A DNA stretch of 64,000 nucleotides from Ceratothoa steindachneri (Eukaryota > Arthropoda > Malacostraca > Isopoda > Cymothoidae): assembly GCA_963969495.1 (NCBI GenBank), contig OZ018318.1:174208294-174272293 (forward strand), given 5' to 3'. The first letter of the stretch is position 1. Every line of letters starts with the position of its first letter. Shown here piece after piece: positions 24,757-35,199 of the stretch. Below the pieces are notes generated by a model, which was not told where the DNA came from, did not search any database, and saw only the letters and a program-made list of their open reading frames with translations. The position numbers and the translations under genes are program-made.

Positions 24757-25400
24757 AGGGGGGGCATAGATAGAGCACTTGCATAGATAAACCCTTGCTT
24801 TGCCGCAGGGTTTAAACAATAATCTCTTGACAATGACTATTACGGGGTGACTTAAATCTTGCTTTCGAGTAACGCAAAACGATCCTAAGCACGATGCGTT
24901 CGAGGAGAGAGAGGAAGTTGGTCGAGGTAGACTCACGAGAATTAACGAGAATACCGAGCTTGGGGTGTTGTGCGAGAATTCTGCAGATTCTAACGGGACG
25001 CGAATAGCGGGTACGAACGTGGAAGTGCAGACGGCGGATACAGACTTCCAACTCTGACGCCGGAGGATTTATAGGGTTCGAATGGGGTTTACCTCCCTCC
25101 GTCCGAAGGTAAGAGTTCTAGGGTCAGATGCATCGCCAGACGAGAATAATCTCGGCCTTTTCGCGCGAACGCGGAAAGATTTCTAAGTCAGTGGCGAACT
25201 TTGTCCGACTTTAGATGGGACCTTCTGGGCACTCAAACTTGTCGCAGCTTCCTGTAATGGCGGCATTTCAGGCCGCCGCCGCGTCTCAGAATTTCACACC
25301 TCCATTAGCGCAGACAAAAAGGGTGTCCCAGGTGTCTGTTGTCTTTCTCTCTCCATTGAAAGGCAATGCGGCGTGTATCTTCCTCTCTCTCTCAGATCTC
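24757..25400 (-). repeat. GC-rich LTR-like block with minus-strand TATA box
   Basis: A CpG-containing block unlike its AT-rich neighbours. A TATA box (TATAAATC, read on the minus strand) lies at about 25066-25073. The block begins after a CTACAGGGGGGGC run. No protein domain is visible; the open plus-strand frame at 25215-25532 crosses the block edge and is not convincing. An LTR of a retrotransposon is the simplest reading. Ends and target duplication were not identified. Confidence 0.4.
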
Positions 25401-25532
25401 TTAGACCGTGTTATGAAATTGGTTTCATTTGATGCAAATCAAGAGCAATTCCTATTGCTGCTAAAACGGCGCTTACGTGATATGTACTCTTTTATTTTAT
25501 CCTGTTTGTTAGGCAAATTATATGAAATATAA

Positions 25533-26424
25533 TATATATAAAAAAAATAAAAATATATTTCGTAGATAATTCTATTTAAAAGAAAAAAAACTATTCGATA
25601 CTTTAGTCCTTATATTATCACAGATAAGGAAATATTTATTTGTTTCTTCAGGAGGTAATACTAAAACATTACTTCTAGATGGTTTTTAGCCCAATATATC
25701 TCGCTACCTATAATAAAGAAACGATTTCTTTGCACCTCCTCTAATCTAAATTGCTCGCATACCCTCAAATTTTCCTTTAAATTTTAAGCTACTTCTATAA
25801 AGGCCTTTGAATGAGAGTACAGTATTACATAGATAACGAATTGCAATATAGTGAGATACGAGTAGCTGGTATTGCGGTAGCTGTCAGGTTAGCTTCACCG
25901 ATGCACAAATGGAACTAGTATGTTCCAGTCATGGAATCAACCATATCGCCTTATGATCAAAAATAAGGTAAAGAAAAAAACAATTTTCATAGTGATATCC
26001 AGTGAGGTTTTATGGCAGTCAGTCTCCTCCATGTTCTTATAGAAAACCGGACCAACTACGAGAAAAGGTTAAATATTGATATTTAAAACTGGTGTTAAAC
26101 CTGCAAATAATATATTGGTTCAGAAGAAAACTTATTTGAATCAAATAATATGAAGATATTTGCCTCCACTTATCCTGTTACCATAAAGTAAGGAACAAAC
26201 GAATGCCACGTAGATACCTACGATTTCTTGCTTAAGTTAACGTTCACTATTTCCTTGATAATGAGGTAATTAGCTTGAAATGATTGCCTGGTGTTGGTTA
26301 ACACAGGCAACCCACTAAGAACGTTTTGCAGCCTTTATTGCTCGTTTGCATTTGACGGTGGTATGTAAAATCACTTCTCGATACATTATTTTAAACTTGA
26401 GAAAAAATGAGTTAACGGAGACTG
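25533..26424. other. AT-rich stretch, no gene seen
   Basis: Nothing coding is recognised. A hairpin with TTGCCTG and CAGGCAA arms occurs at about 26283-26310. Confidence 0.35.
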
Positions 26425-26950
26425 GTTAAGCTTAGGAAAGGTTATTAAGGCGAGATAATGCCAATAAAGCTTGCTAAGGCTAGATAGGCCATAGAAAGGA
26501 TACTTAGCTTAGTTAGGTCTATGAGAGGTTACTTGGCTTATTTTCGCCTATAAAAGTTTATTAGGCTTATTCGGCATAATAAAGTCTACTTATCCTGATT
26601 ATACTTTGGACAGCTTACTTAACTTAGTTGAGCATAGGAAACTTTACTTGCCCTAGTTATCTCAAGAAGACGTGGATTGGCCTAGTAAAAATTATATGCT
26701 TAGTTAAGCATACGAACCATAGCCCAGGAAAGGTTACTTGGCCTAGATATAACTAATAAAGATTAGTCATACTAGTTATGCTTGAGAAGTATTACTTGAT
26801 CTAGTTACGCCTATGAAAGATAGTTAGCCAAAAATACCCAGGAAAGCTTACTTGGCATAGATATACAGGAAAGATTCCAACTCCTAGTGAGGCAGGGAAA
26901 ATGTTATTGAGCTGGTTAGGCCTATCGAAAGTTGTTTGGACTAGTTAGGT
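26425..26950. repeat. Degenerate tandem array, ~29-bp period, block 1
   Basis: A phased motif close to AGGAAAGGTTACTTGGCCTA repeats with spacing of 27-32 bp: starts near 26431, 26463, 26491, 26521, 26551, 26577, 26606, 26634, 26663, 26726, 26755, 26783, 26812, 26840, 26868, 26894 and 26923. Each unit ends in a GGCCTAGTTAGGC-like segment. Units are strongly diverged, so this is an old satellite. The array is cut at 26950 and resumes at 27941. Confidence 0.85.
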
Positions 26951-27940
26951 TATCGTGGTATTGGTGAGCGGATACCTTTGCTGTATAGTATGGAGTCTAG
27001 TTACGTTGCAGGCAGCCAGATAGATAGACCAGCTGCATTGGGCTAATAAGAGGTGAGTGCGGGAGGAGATTAATGGTTGGCCAAAGAAAAGATTTAAATA
27101 ATGGGTTTCATTCAAGGTTATTGAAAGATTAAAAACAAAAATAAAATAAATACACTAATAATAATAATTATGTTAATGTCTACAAAGGTAAAAGAATGGG
27201 AGAATGATGTCTCTCTCAATGAAATAAAAATCATATGCTAAACAGTTTAACAGGGATCAAAATATGCGACTTGGTCAGACAGGAAAATTGTTGGTAAACA
27301 CTGAGGAGTCCAACTAAAGGGTCGGGAGGAGGATATCAGGTGGCGAGGAAAAAAAGGAGGGATGATCCTCAAAAAGATGTAAAAGGACTGTTACCTTGAG
27401 GGCTAATCTAGCGGATCGAGGGGCGTTGTACTCTTGACGGATGGGGAGGGATTACCTAGGGCACGAGTAAGGTAATTTCCAGGCTGGGTAAGGGGGCGAG
27501 GTTTCCTTGATCGGGTAACAAGAGTGGTTCGCGCAATTCTCTAAAGAAAAAGCTGTTTCACGAATTCGCGGATTGACTGTGGTTAAACTCACGACCAACT
27601 TTCTAGCCGACGAGACTTAACTCCAGGGTTCGACTCGTGACGATGGGCTCTATCTTCCTGAAAGGGCGGGCAGTACTCTCGGATGAGTAACGGTTGACCT
27701 TAGGTTAAAGACCCAGCTGACCTTATCGCTATAAAGCCTCCAGATATGGAAGTCTCTTGGGAGTAAGCATTGGCGCCAGTCTCTTTAGATAAAACGACCG
27801 AGGAAGCTTCTTCTCGGGTGGACCCTGGCCTCCAGGCAGGGGAGGGTAGGAAAAAGGTGTCTCAGCGGGAGATAGACCGACTGATCAAACACAGGTGTTA
27901 CCAGCCGCTTTCAAGTTCTCTCACTATAGAATAGTTCTCT
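26951..27940. mobile_element. ~1-kb insertion splitting the satellite, holds repeat copy B
   Basis: This segment has no 29-bp periodicity and interrupts the tandem array. Its right 400 bp (27543-27940) is copy B of the repeat seen at 23759-24168. Its left end starts TATCGTGG, the same eight bases as the left end of the solo LTR at 35686. It is most likely a solo LTR or a degraded LTR retrotransposon. The left ~590 bp is not recognisable, and no clear target duplication was seen. Confidence 0.5.
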
Positions 27941-28312
27941 TGGCCAGGCAAGCAGAGAGAAGTTTACTAAGTCAAGTCAGGCCTAGGAACCTTACTTAAA
28001 CTAGTTAGATCGAGGAAATGCTAATTCACTTAATTCTTAATTGGAAGTTTGCTTGTGGTTGCTAGAGGTAGGAATATTACTTTTCATAGGTATTCTTAAG
28101 AAAGTTTACTGATCATGGTTAGGCCTAGGGAAGGTTACTTGGCCTAGTTAGTAAAATCAAATTCCTTGACGAATTTAGGTTAGGGAAAAGTTGCTCTACT
28201 TAGTGAGTCAAAAAGTTTACCCGTCCTATTTAGGCCTATGTAAAGTTACTAAGCCATATAAACACTAGGAAAGATTACATAGCGAAGTGATCTAAGGAAA
28301 GGTTATAAAACA
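27941..28312. repeat. Degenerate tandem array, ~29-bp period, block 2
   Basis: The satellite resumes with units near 27955, 27985, 28012, 28041, 28067, 28098, 28127, 28153, 28182, 28210, 28239, 28266 and 28295. The best-preserved unit, GGGAAGGTTACTTGGCCTAG, is at about 28129. The orientation and consensus are the same as block 1. Confidence 0.83.
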
Positions 28313-28437
28313 GAACATCACAACATAAATTAATGGAGGATAAAAGCAGCAAGGGGCTATCAGTTTTCATATGACTTAATTAAAGATCGGTCCAGGAATC
28401 AAATATTAGAATATAAAGGATAGATAGGATTGCATGC

Positions 28438-29652
28438 TGTCGAGGAATAGGCCGCCGGGTGGTTGGAGATTTCCTCAACTCTTATATATATATATATATA
28501 CCCTATTATGCCGAATGCGGAGAGGTTGAGTTACTACTCCATATACTTGGTTCATCCCGTTCCCTGAAAGGGTTTATTGACTCAGAGTGCTTAGAGGTTG
28601 GCTATGGAGGGATTGGAATGAACTTTGCCAGCAAGCGACCAAAAGGAAGTTAGATACACAACAATATAAAAATAAAGTTTTAATGAAAACTAAACAAGAA
28701 AAAAAAAATATATATATATATAAGATTCTCTGAGAGATAAATTTATAACTGAATCTCGCATATCTCATTTGGCTTGTAAATAACTATTTACTATGTAAAT
28801 CCCTATACACTTGTAATGTTGGTAAACTTCGCGGTGATGTTGGGGAATGTGAAAGGGAAGGGATACCTTGGAATCTGATGTTCGGGTGGCGCTGGTGAGT
28901 GAAGGTGGTGAGATAAGGGGTGGAGACGATGAGGTAGGTTCTCCAGGGACCGACCTGATCCCAGGATTCTGTCACGACTCTGCTGGAAGAAGGCGGTGAC
29001 AGGATCTTCCTGTTAAAGAGGGCCCCACGCTCGTAAACTTCGAGGAATCTTGGGTGCCTCTGCGAGGGGGCAACGAAGTGACCTATTGAAACGTAGGGTC
29101 ATGGAGAAAAGGAGGATGTAGGTTTCTCGCTTAGTGAACCAGAGTGAGGGTGTTTGTAGCTTAGGCTCTGACACGTGAGTACGAGCTTGGGTCTACACAA
29201 ACTTGCAGACCAACGGAATAAGGAGCCTCCCTAACTGGGACCGATCTCCTGTCTGAAGACTTGATGCTTCGACGAATTACCACAACGCCGAGATAGATTG
29301 TAATTCCTGTCCCGTCAGACGCTGTACAAGCTCTACTCTCGAGGTTTAAAAGAATTCATCTTTTATACTTGAAACTCGGGATAGGTTCACATGGCTCCGG
29401 AAGTAGATTTAATATCAAGCGTCCTTCTTCGGGTGAGAGAGGCTTGATTATCTTCTCCATTTCGTCCTTTGCAAACTTCTGGGAACCACCGGAAACCCAG
29501 ATGGGCTCCCATCTATCGATACCCGAGAAAAGAACTAGGTCGTTAGCTGAAATGGCCGGCGGTTTCTTCCGGCGGGAGACTATTAGATATCTGCCCGGAA
29601 AGGATGGGGAGGAAACGTGGGTGCATTATGCTATTCTCCTACATCCCTACCA
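28438..29652 (-). repeat. LTR (3' LTR in coding direction)
   Basis: It is 1215 bp and closely matches 33408-34766 in the same orientation. It includes (TA)9 at 28483-28500 and (TA)7 at 28709-28722 where the other LTR has much longer runs. Small open frames inside (28459-28653, 28784-28975, 29369-29674) are LTR sequence, not genes. Confidence 0.88.
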
Positions 29653-29939
29653 TCTCGAGGGGAAATTATTCTGAAGTGGAACGAGGGATAATATCACAAG
29701 ATATAACCTACTCGCAGTTACAATCTATAGCCAAAATGAGATCCCAGGAAACATACATACGCGAAACACACAAAAAAATGAACATAATGAAATAGCACTA
29801 TTTCGCGAAAAGGTATTATAAATTACAATTATAACTAGACATACATAACTAATAAATAGAACATACATATATACAAGAACAAAAAAAATAAAAATGGCTA
29901 GACAGTTCCGGTTAGTTGCCACAACTAGGGTTTTCGTCT
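29653..29939 (-). other. Retrotransposon 3' internal non-coding segment
   Basis: This lies between the end of RNase H and the 3' LTR. Just inside the LTR edge the minus strand reads GAGATGGTAGGGA, a possible but weak polypurine tract. Confidence 0.4.
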
Positions 29940-30700
29940 ATTGGATTGCATGATAAATTATCAGCAATGATGTTATCCGTTCATTTTAAGAAAGATACAT
30001 TGTATTGGTATTCTGACAATTTAAGGGACCATCTGATAAGTCTGCCGTTCTGAATTTTACAACTTTTCAAGTAGGATAGTGGCCTATGGTCCGTTTCGAC
30101 AGGAAAACGTGTACCAATCAAGTACATACTAAATTTTTGAATGCCATATATAATTGCTAAAGCTACAAGTTCTATAGTAGCGTGTGCTCTTTCGTGAACC
30201 AACAGGTTCCGGCTCGCGTATGACACTGGAAGTGGGGTTCCTCCTTCCTCAAATTGTAATAAAACGCACCCAATGCCAAGATTAGAGGCATCAGTTCGGA
30301 TGCCAAATTTTTTCTGGGGATTGGGCAAACGGAGGATAGGAGGGGAGACCAATTTTTTCTTTAGCACACCAAAACTAGCAGTCGCGGCGGGGTTCCATAG
30401 GAAGAGATTTGTTGCGGCCTTTTTAAGAAGGTCATTGACGGGTGACACTATGGAAGCGAATTAGGGGATGAACAAACGATTGAAGGAGACGGAGCCAAAA
30501 AATGAACTAAGTTGTTTCTTGGTTTTAGGGACTAGTATGCCTTCTTTTGCCTCAACTTTGTCCTCTTGGGGGGCTAATTGTTCCTCTCCTACTTTGAACC
30601 CTAAGTAAAAGATAGTGCTATGAGAAAAGTGGCCCTTAAACGGATTGATTGTCACTCCGTGAATCCTAAGCCGGTTTAGGTGTTTGTTGTTGTCCGTGGG
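29940..30700 (-). pseudogene. Gypsy RT connection and RNase H
   Basis: The minus strand encodes the C-terminal part of RT and RNase H. The RT side reads HGVTINPFKGHFSHSTIFYL, LAPQEDKVEA, VPKTKKQLSSFFGSVSFNRL, PVNDLLKKAA (30700-30420). RNase H follows with KFGIRTDASNLGIGCVLLQF (first Asp), PVSYASRNLL, ERAHATIELVALAIIYGIQK (catalytic Glu) and FPVETDHRPLSYL (third acidic residue), ending VSFLK, then a stop near 29981 and a readable ENIIADNLSC-like tail. The RT fingers and palm, including the YxDD box, are missing. There is one stop near 30460 and a frame change. RNase H alone keeps its acidic residues. Confidence 0.88.
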
Positions 30701-31640
30701 GAGTAAATGTAGAACTTCATCGCCTGGTTTCAATTTTCCGGCCTTAGATTTAATATCAAAATACGTTCGATTCTTTTCTAGATTGATCTCAAAATTTTGC
30801 ATGGCAACCTCCGAGCATTTTTCTAGCCTGTCACGCAAGTCCAGAACATACGATAGGAGGTCTTTAGTTCCTCTTCCAGTCGAAAGTTCGTGAGGAGCTC
30901 CTTGAGAATGCTCAGTGGACCTCGGACATTGCGACCATAGAGAAGCTCAAACGGGGAGAATCCCATAGTTCGTTGGGAAATCTCCCTACACGCAAACAAA
31001 GCTACTAGTAGGTACCGGTGCCATTCCTGGGGCTGGTCATGGCACAGCTTTTTAAGCACGATTTCAAGGTACCGTTTAACTTCTCTCACCTACCGTTTGA
31101 GGCGGGGTGAAAGGGCGTGGTGAAAATGGGACTAATTTGCAGCAACTAACATCCTCCATCAATTCGGAAGTAAATTGGCGGCCACTGTCAGAGAGTACCT
31201 CTTTAGGGATCCCTACCCGTGGCAAAATGGAGATTAATGCCTATGCACACTAGATGCTATCATTTTTTGTGAAAGCAATTGCTTTGGGGAACCGGGTGGC
31301 CTAATCAACGATGGTGAGAACATAGGAGTGTCCCTCGGTGGAAGGATGGTTTATCGGTCCAATAAGTTCGATGGCAACCCTGAAAAATGGTTCTGATATA
31401 ACTAGAGTGTTCTGAAGGGGGGCCGGTTGTACTCGGCCTTTGGTGCCAGACCTTTTTACAGATATCACAGGTCCTGCGAAACTCGGCGATTTCCTTGGCT
31501 GTACCAGGCCCCCCAAAATACTTAAATACGCGTTGCGAGTTTTTATTATTCAGTCCCTCGTAATCGGGGGTTCAATTGGGCTTGAAAGACGCGGTGGGGC
31601 AGGCGCCTCTATCAGCCTGAGCCAGAGTGACGACAGCTTG
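30700..31640 (-). pseudogene. Gypsy integrase
   Basis: Minus-strand integrase in several frames. The zinc-binding HHCC domain is partly visible as KEIAEFRRTCDICKK (about 31480). The core begins with ISEPFFRVAIELIGPINHPS and HSYVLTIVD (first Asp, 31400-31301). A broken stretch follows. The downstream core reads REVKRYLEIVLKKLCHDQPQ, LLVALFACREISQRTMGFSP and FELLYGRNVRGPLSIL (31089-30895). The C-terminal segment KLKPGDEVLHLLPTDNNKHL (about 30710) is the usual post-core motif. It then runs straight into RT connection sequence in the same frame, so the integrase tail and most of RT have been lost between them. Confidence 0.87.
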
Positions 31641-31869
31641 TGACACAGCAGTTGTAGAAAGCTGCGCGCTCTAGCCCAACAACACTGCACAAAACTTAAT
31701 CGGCGCAGCTACGACGTTGGTCCACCCCGTGAAAAAGCGGCATTTTACATGACAACGAACCACTGTGAATTTATTAGCTCTTCCCAACAAATTTTGTACG
31801 ACAGCGAATTTCTTGTGTTGTGAGATCACAGGGAGAAGCAGCTTGTCCGACGCCACCAGAAGAACTGTT
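31641..31869 (-). other. Linker between gag and integrase
   Basis: Open minus-strand sequence (frame ending at 31671) with no recognisable protease. The usual DTG/DSG protease motif was not found here, nor was any RT sequence. Confidence 0.4.
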
Positions 31870-33014
31870 ATTAAAAAGAAAGTTCACCTGGTGCTCCTAA
31901 GAGGTCGACGAAGATGGCAGAGGTGCAGGCGCGGTAGGCAGCTCGTCAGAGAGAGTTGTGGAGACTTGGTGGACCTGTTGTCCAGGCTCAAAGCGAAAGA
32001 GGGAGTTTTGTGGACACTAAGATTTATAGTACCTAGGGTTTCCACAAGAGAATCATACAATGGGGTTACTCCGGTAGCATTAAAAATTGGGGGTTTCACC
32101 TCTTCTTGCTTCTTAAGGTGATTACCTTTGGGTTTAAAGGGGCCTTGGACTTTTAATAAATCAGGGGGTTTTCTCAGGTGTGATTGTCCTTGGTTCTTAG
32201 GGGACGGAGGAATGCTTTTCTTTTGCTCCTTAGGATAGAACTGATGATTTGTGGCGTAGAGATCCGCTTATTCGAGGCACTCGTTAAAGGAAGAGGAACG
32301 CCTTTCTTGCACAAGTGCACGGATTTCCGTAGGGAGGGTGTACTTAGCTGGTCCTTTAAAAATATCTAGCAGTGAGTCGTAGTCGCCATCGACTTTAGCC
32401 GGGTCCAACTAAAATTGGAGGTTTTTCCTCAGGATGAACCGAAACTTTCGATACGTCTGTCCTGGCTGGATCCTAGCCGATCAAAATGTTTGTCTGTAGC
32501 TCTCGGGGTTTAAATTAATCGCGGATAAGAGTTCTGCTTTAAGAGATAAATAATCTATTGTAGCTTCTGTTGGGAGGGCAATGAAGATTTTTGTTAGACG
32601 AGAATTGAGCAGCGGGAGCAGACTGCCTACTCCTCCAGACTCAATGTCCCACCCATTGATTTCGAAGATCTTTTCAAAATGGGTTAAGTAAGTGCAAAAG
32701 TCCTCTTGATCACCATAAGGGGGAAACTTTAATGCGGGGCCCTGAGGTTGATGACTTCTGGAGCCGATGGACCTGACTTCTACTTGATGTCTACTTAACT
32801 AACGCTCGTATTGATGAACTTTCACCCTCTCTTCTCTCTCTCTTATTCCTTCTTGTTTTCGCCTCTCTTCTATTTCTTCTTGTCTTCGTTGTTCTTCTCT
32901 CTTTTCTCCACGTTCATTCCATTGTTTCTTCTAAACGTATTCTAGCAATTCCTTGCACGAAAGGGCCCAAATTGGTCCCTGTTTATGGAACATCTCAAAT
33001 GAGAAGGAAGACAT
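31870..33014 (-). pseudogene. Gypsy gag-like protein
   Basis: The predicted start codon is at 33014-33012: MSSFSFEMFHKQGPIWALSC, then KELLEYV. A charged coiled-coil segment of repeated E/R/Q (REEQRRQEEIEERRKQEG) lies at about 32920-32835. A gag core follows: PPYGDQEDFCTYLTHFEKIF, INGWDIE, IALPTEATIDYLSLKAELLS and INLNPESYRQ, then ARIQPGQTYRKFRFILRKNL (about 32730-32410). Further on are IRALVQERRSSSFNECLE and a proline/lysine-rich tail. Several stops interrupt it. No CCHC zinc knuckle was recognised. The order acidic N-terminus, coiled coil, then capsid-like region fits a retrotransposon gag; identification rests on its position and these motifs. Confidence 0.72.
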
Positions 33015-33450
33015 CTTGGATACGCTAACGGATCGGCAAATTCACGAAAGAGCTTTACGACTTAAACCCAGATTATACGGCAGTGACAAATAATATACAC
33101 AATAATTAAAAAAAGAAAGAAAATAAAAATAGTTACTATGTTGGGTGAGATGCTGCCAGCAAGAGTTATCGAGGGTAGCCAAACCGTCTTTTATATTGTA
33201 TACCGACATTACAAAAAAACCCAAAAGTAAAAGGACACAGGGTTAATTCTTATTTCATCAACAAATTATAAAATGTCTTATTATTTGTTTATACCTAACC
33301 TTGGGGGCTTGGCAATTAGAAAAGGGGAATTTCGAAATTGACGGGTTCGGAACAAACCGCACAACTAATGACACCAGAATTAAATATGATATAATATATA
33401 TACTATATGTCGAGGAATAGGCCGAGGGCTGGTTGGAGTTTTCCCCAACT

Positions 33451-33452
<2 letters not shown>

Positions 33453-33517
<65 letters not shown>
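33453..33517. repeat. (TA)n microsatellite in right LTR
   Basis: A 65-bp TA run at the position where the other LTR has 18 bp. Confidence 0.97.
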
Positions 33518-33519
<2 letters not shown>

Positions 33520-33714
33520 TATTATCCCAAATGCAGAGGAGTCGTCGTACTACTCCTTGGAATTCATTCGTCCCGTGCCCTGAATGGGCTAACTGACTCA
33601 AAGTGCTTAGAGGTTGGCTACGGAGAGATTAGAATGAAGTTTGCTAGCAAGTGACCCAAAGGAAGTAAGATACACAACAATATGAAAATAAAGTTTTAAT
33701 GAACACTAAACAAG

Positions 33715-33718
<4 letters not shown>

Positions 33719-33780
<62 letters not shown>
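33719..33780. repeat. (TA)n microsatellite in right LTR
   Basis: A 62-bp TA run at the position where the other LTR has 14 bp. Confidence 0.97.
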
Positions 33781-33784
<4 letters not shown>

Positions 33785-34824
33785 TATATACAAATATATA
33801 CAAATAAGGTACTTTGAGAGATAAATTAACAAGTGAATCTCGGATATCTCACTTGACTTGTAAATAAGTATGCACTATGTAAATCCCTATACACTTGTAA
33901 TGTTGGTAAGATTCAGGATGAAGTTGGAGAATGTCAAAGGGAAGGGTTACCTGATGTTCCGGTGGCGTTGGTGAGTGAAGGTGGTGAGATAATGGGTGGG
34001 GACGATGAGGTAGGTTCTCCAGGGACCGACCTGATCCCACGATTCCGATACGACTCTGCTTGAAGAAGGCGTGAGGGAAGATTCTTGTTAAACAGGGCCC
34101 CACGCTCGTGAATTCCGAGGAATCTTTGGTGCCTCTGTGAGGGGGATGGGGGGGGGGGCGAATTGACCTATCGACGCGTAGGGTCTGAGAGAAAAGCCGG
34201 GATGTAGATTTCTCGCTTAGTGAACCAGAGTGAGGCTGTTTGTATCTTCGTTTCTGACAATTTAGTACGAGCTTGGGCCCGCCCTGTCTTCCAGACCAAC
34301 GGCTAAGGAGCCTTCCTAACTGGGACCAATCTCCTGTCTGAAGACCTGATGCTTCGACAAATTACCACAACCAGAGATAGATGGCATCTCCTGCCACACT
34401 AGGCGCTGTGTAATTTCTACTCTCGATGGTTAAAAGAATTCATCTTTTATATTCGAAACTCGTGAGAGGTTCACATGGCTCCGGAAGTAGATTTGATATC
34501 AAGCATCCTTATTTGGGTGAGAGCGGCTTGATTATTCCCTCCCTTTCGTCCTTTGCAAACTTCCGGGAACCACTGAAAGCCAAGATGGGTTCCCATCAAT
34601 CGATAACCAGTCGAGGAAGGAACTCGGTGGTTAGCTGAAATGTCCGGTGGTTTCTTCCGGCAGGTGACCATCAGTTATCGGGCCGGAACGAGGAGGTTTG
34701 CTAACCGGCCCGCCCGGAAGGGAGGTGGGAAATGTGGGTGCATTATGCTATCCTCCTACACCTACAGAATGCTGCTTATACATTATTCCTTATCAAAGTT
34801 TGTAAAAAGATTAAACATGTATCT

Positions 34825-34828
<4 letters not shown>

Positions 34829-34862
<34 letters not shown>
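34829..34862. repeat. (TA)n microsatellite
   Basis: A short uninterrupted TA run outside the retrotransposon, 60 bp beyond its right end. Confidence 0.95.
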
Positions 34863-34866
<4 letters not shown>

Positions 34867-34984
34867 CTACAAAATTAAAATATTTATATTTGGCTTAACA
34901 TAAAGCTTACTCACCCCATATTTTTCCCTGCCCTATCACTTATCCCACCTGCTTTTGAACACATCTAAATTCATACACTTCAGT

Positions 34985-35165
34985 GAAAGTGTTTAATCTT
35001 GCAAATGTAGGTTTTGGAAAGCGATTAGTAAAAATTCGTTTTCAAATCAATGGGTGGATAAATGAAATAGGTTCACTAATCATTTTATAGAAGCGTCGTG
35101 GCTGGGGATTTTTAAGAATAGAGTTAGAAGATATAAACATAAGAAAAGTTGGAGTCTACCAAAGG
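34985..35165 (+). pseudogene. LINE C-terminal tail fragment
   Basis: The plus strand reads NSFSNQWVDK, then NRFTNHFIEASWLGIFKNRV (about 35035-35125). This matches the conserved C-terminal pattern of CR1-like LINEs (FSxRVVxxWNxLPxHVVEAxSLxxFKNRL). It faces the tail of the minus-strand LINE at 35200, so two LINE 3' ends meet here. Confidence 0.5.
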
Positions 35166-35199
35166 GTAGTCAATAGCCTATACCAGATAGCGCTTTCTC

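Larger units (their letters stand above)
33408..34766 (-). repeat. LTR (5' LTR in coding direction)
   Basis: It is 1359 bp and matches 28438-29652. The 144-bp length difference is mainly due to two TA runs, here 65 bp (33453-33517) and 62 bp plus a degenerate tail (33719-33810). A G-run (about 10 G) occurs at 34149-34158. Open frames inside it are LTR sequence. Confidence 0.88.
28432..34772 (-). mobile_element. Ty3/gypsy LTR retrotransposon, full length but decayed
   Basis: Two direct ~1.2-1.36-kb LTRs (28438-29652 and 33408-34766) flank an internal region coding on the minus strand. The plus-strand left end is TGTCGAGGAATAGG; the right end is CTCCTACACCTACA. Candidate target duplications are GCATGC (28432-28437) and GAATGC (34767-34772), matching at 5 of 6 bases. 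In coding order the internal region holds gag, integrase, then the RT connection and RNase H, with no RT upstream of integrase. A TATAAAAG box on the minus strand occurs at the same place in both LTRs (29360-29367 and 34444-34451), agreeing with minus-strand transcription. A TGGTGTCATTAG-like possible primer-binding region lies 31 bp inside the 5' LTR (33365-33376). All frames are broken. Confidence 0.85.

Noticed and set aside
26425..28312. CRISPR array suggested by regularly spaced repeats
   Set aside because: Units are contiguous and diverged without unique spacers, and the context is eukaryotic; this is a satellite.
28459..29674. Small open frames within the left LTR as genes
   Set aside because: They are LTR sequence; the matching frames in the right LTR are altered by TA-run length and substitutions.
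30273..30893. Plus-strand open frames across the retrotransposon (30273-30464, 30684-30893)
   Set aside because: They are antisense to RNase H, RT and integrase sequence on the minus strand.
28432..34772. Endogenous retrovirus with an envelope gene
   Set aside because: Only about 290 bp lie between RNase H and the 3' LTR, with no envelope-like frame, signal peptide or membrane anchor; it is treated as a retrotransposon.
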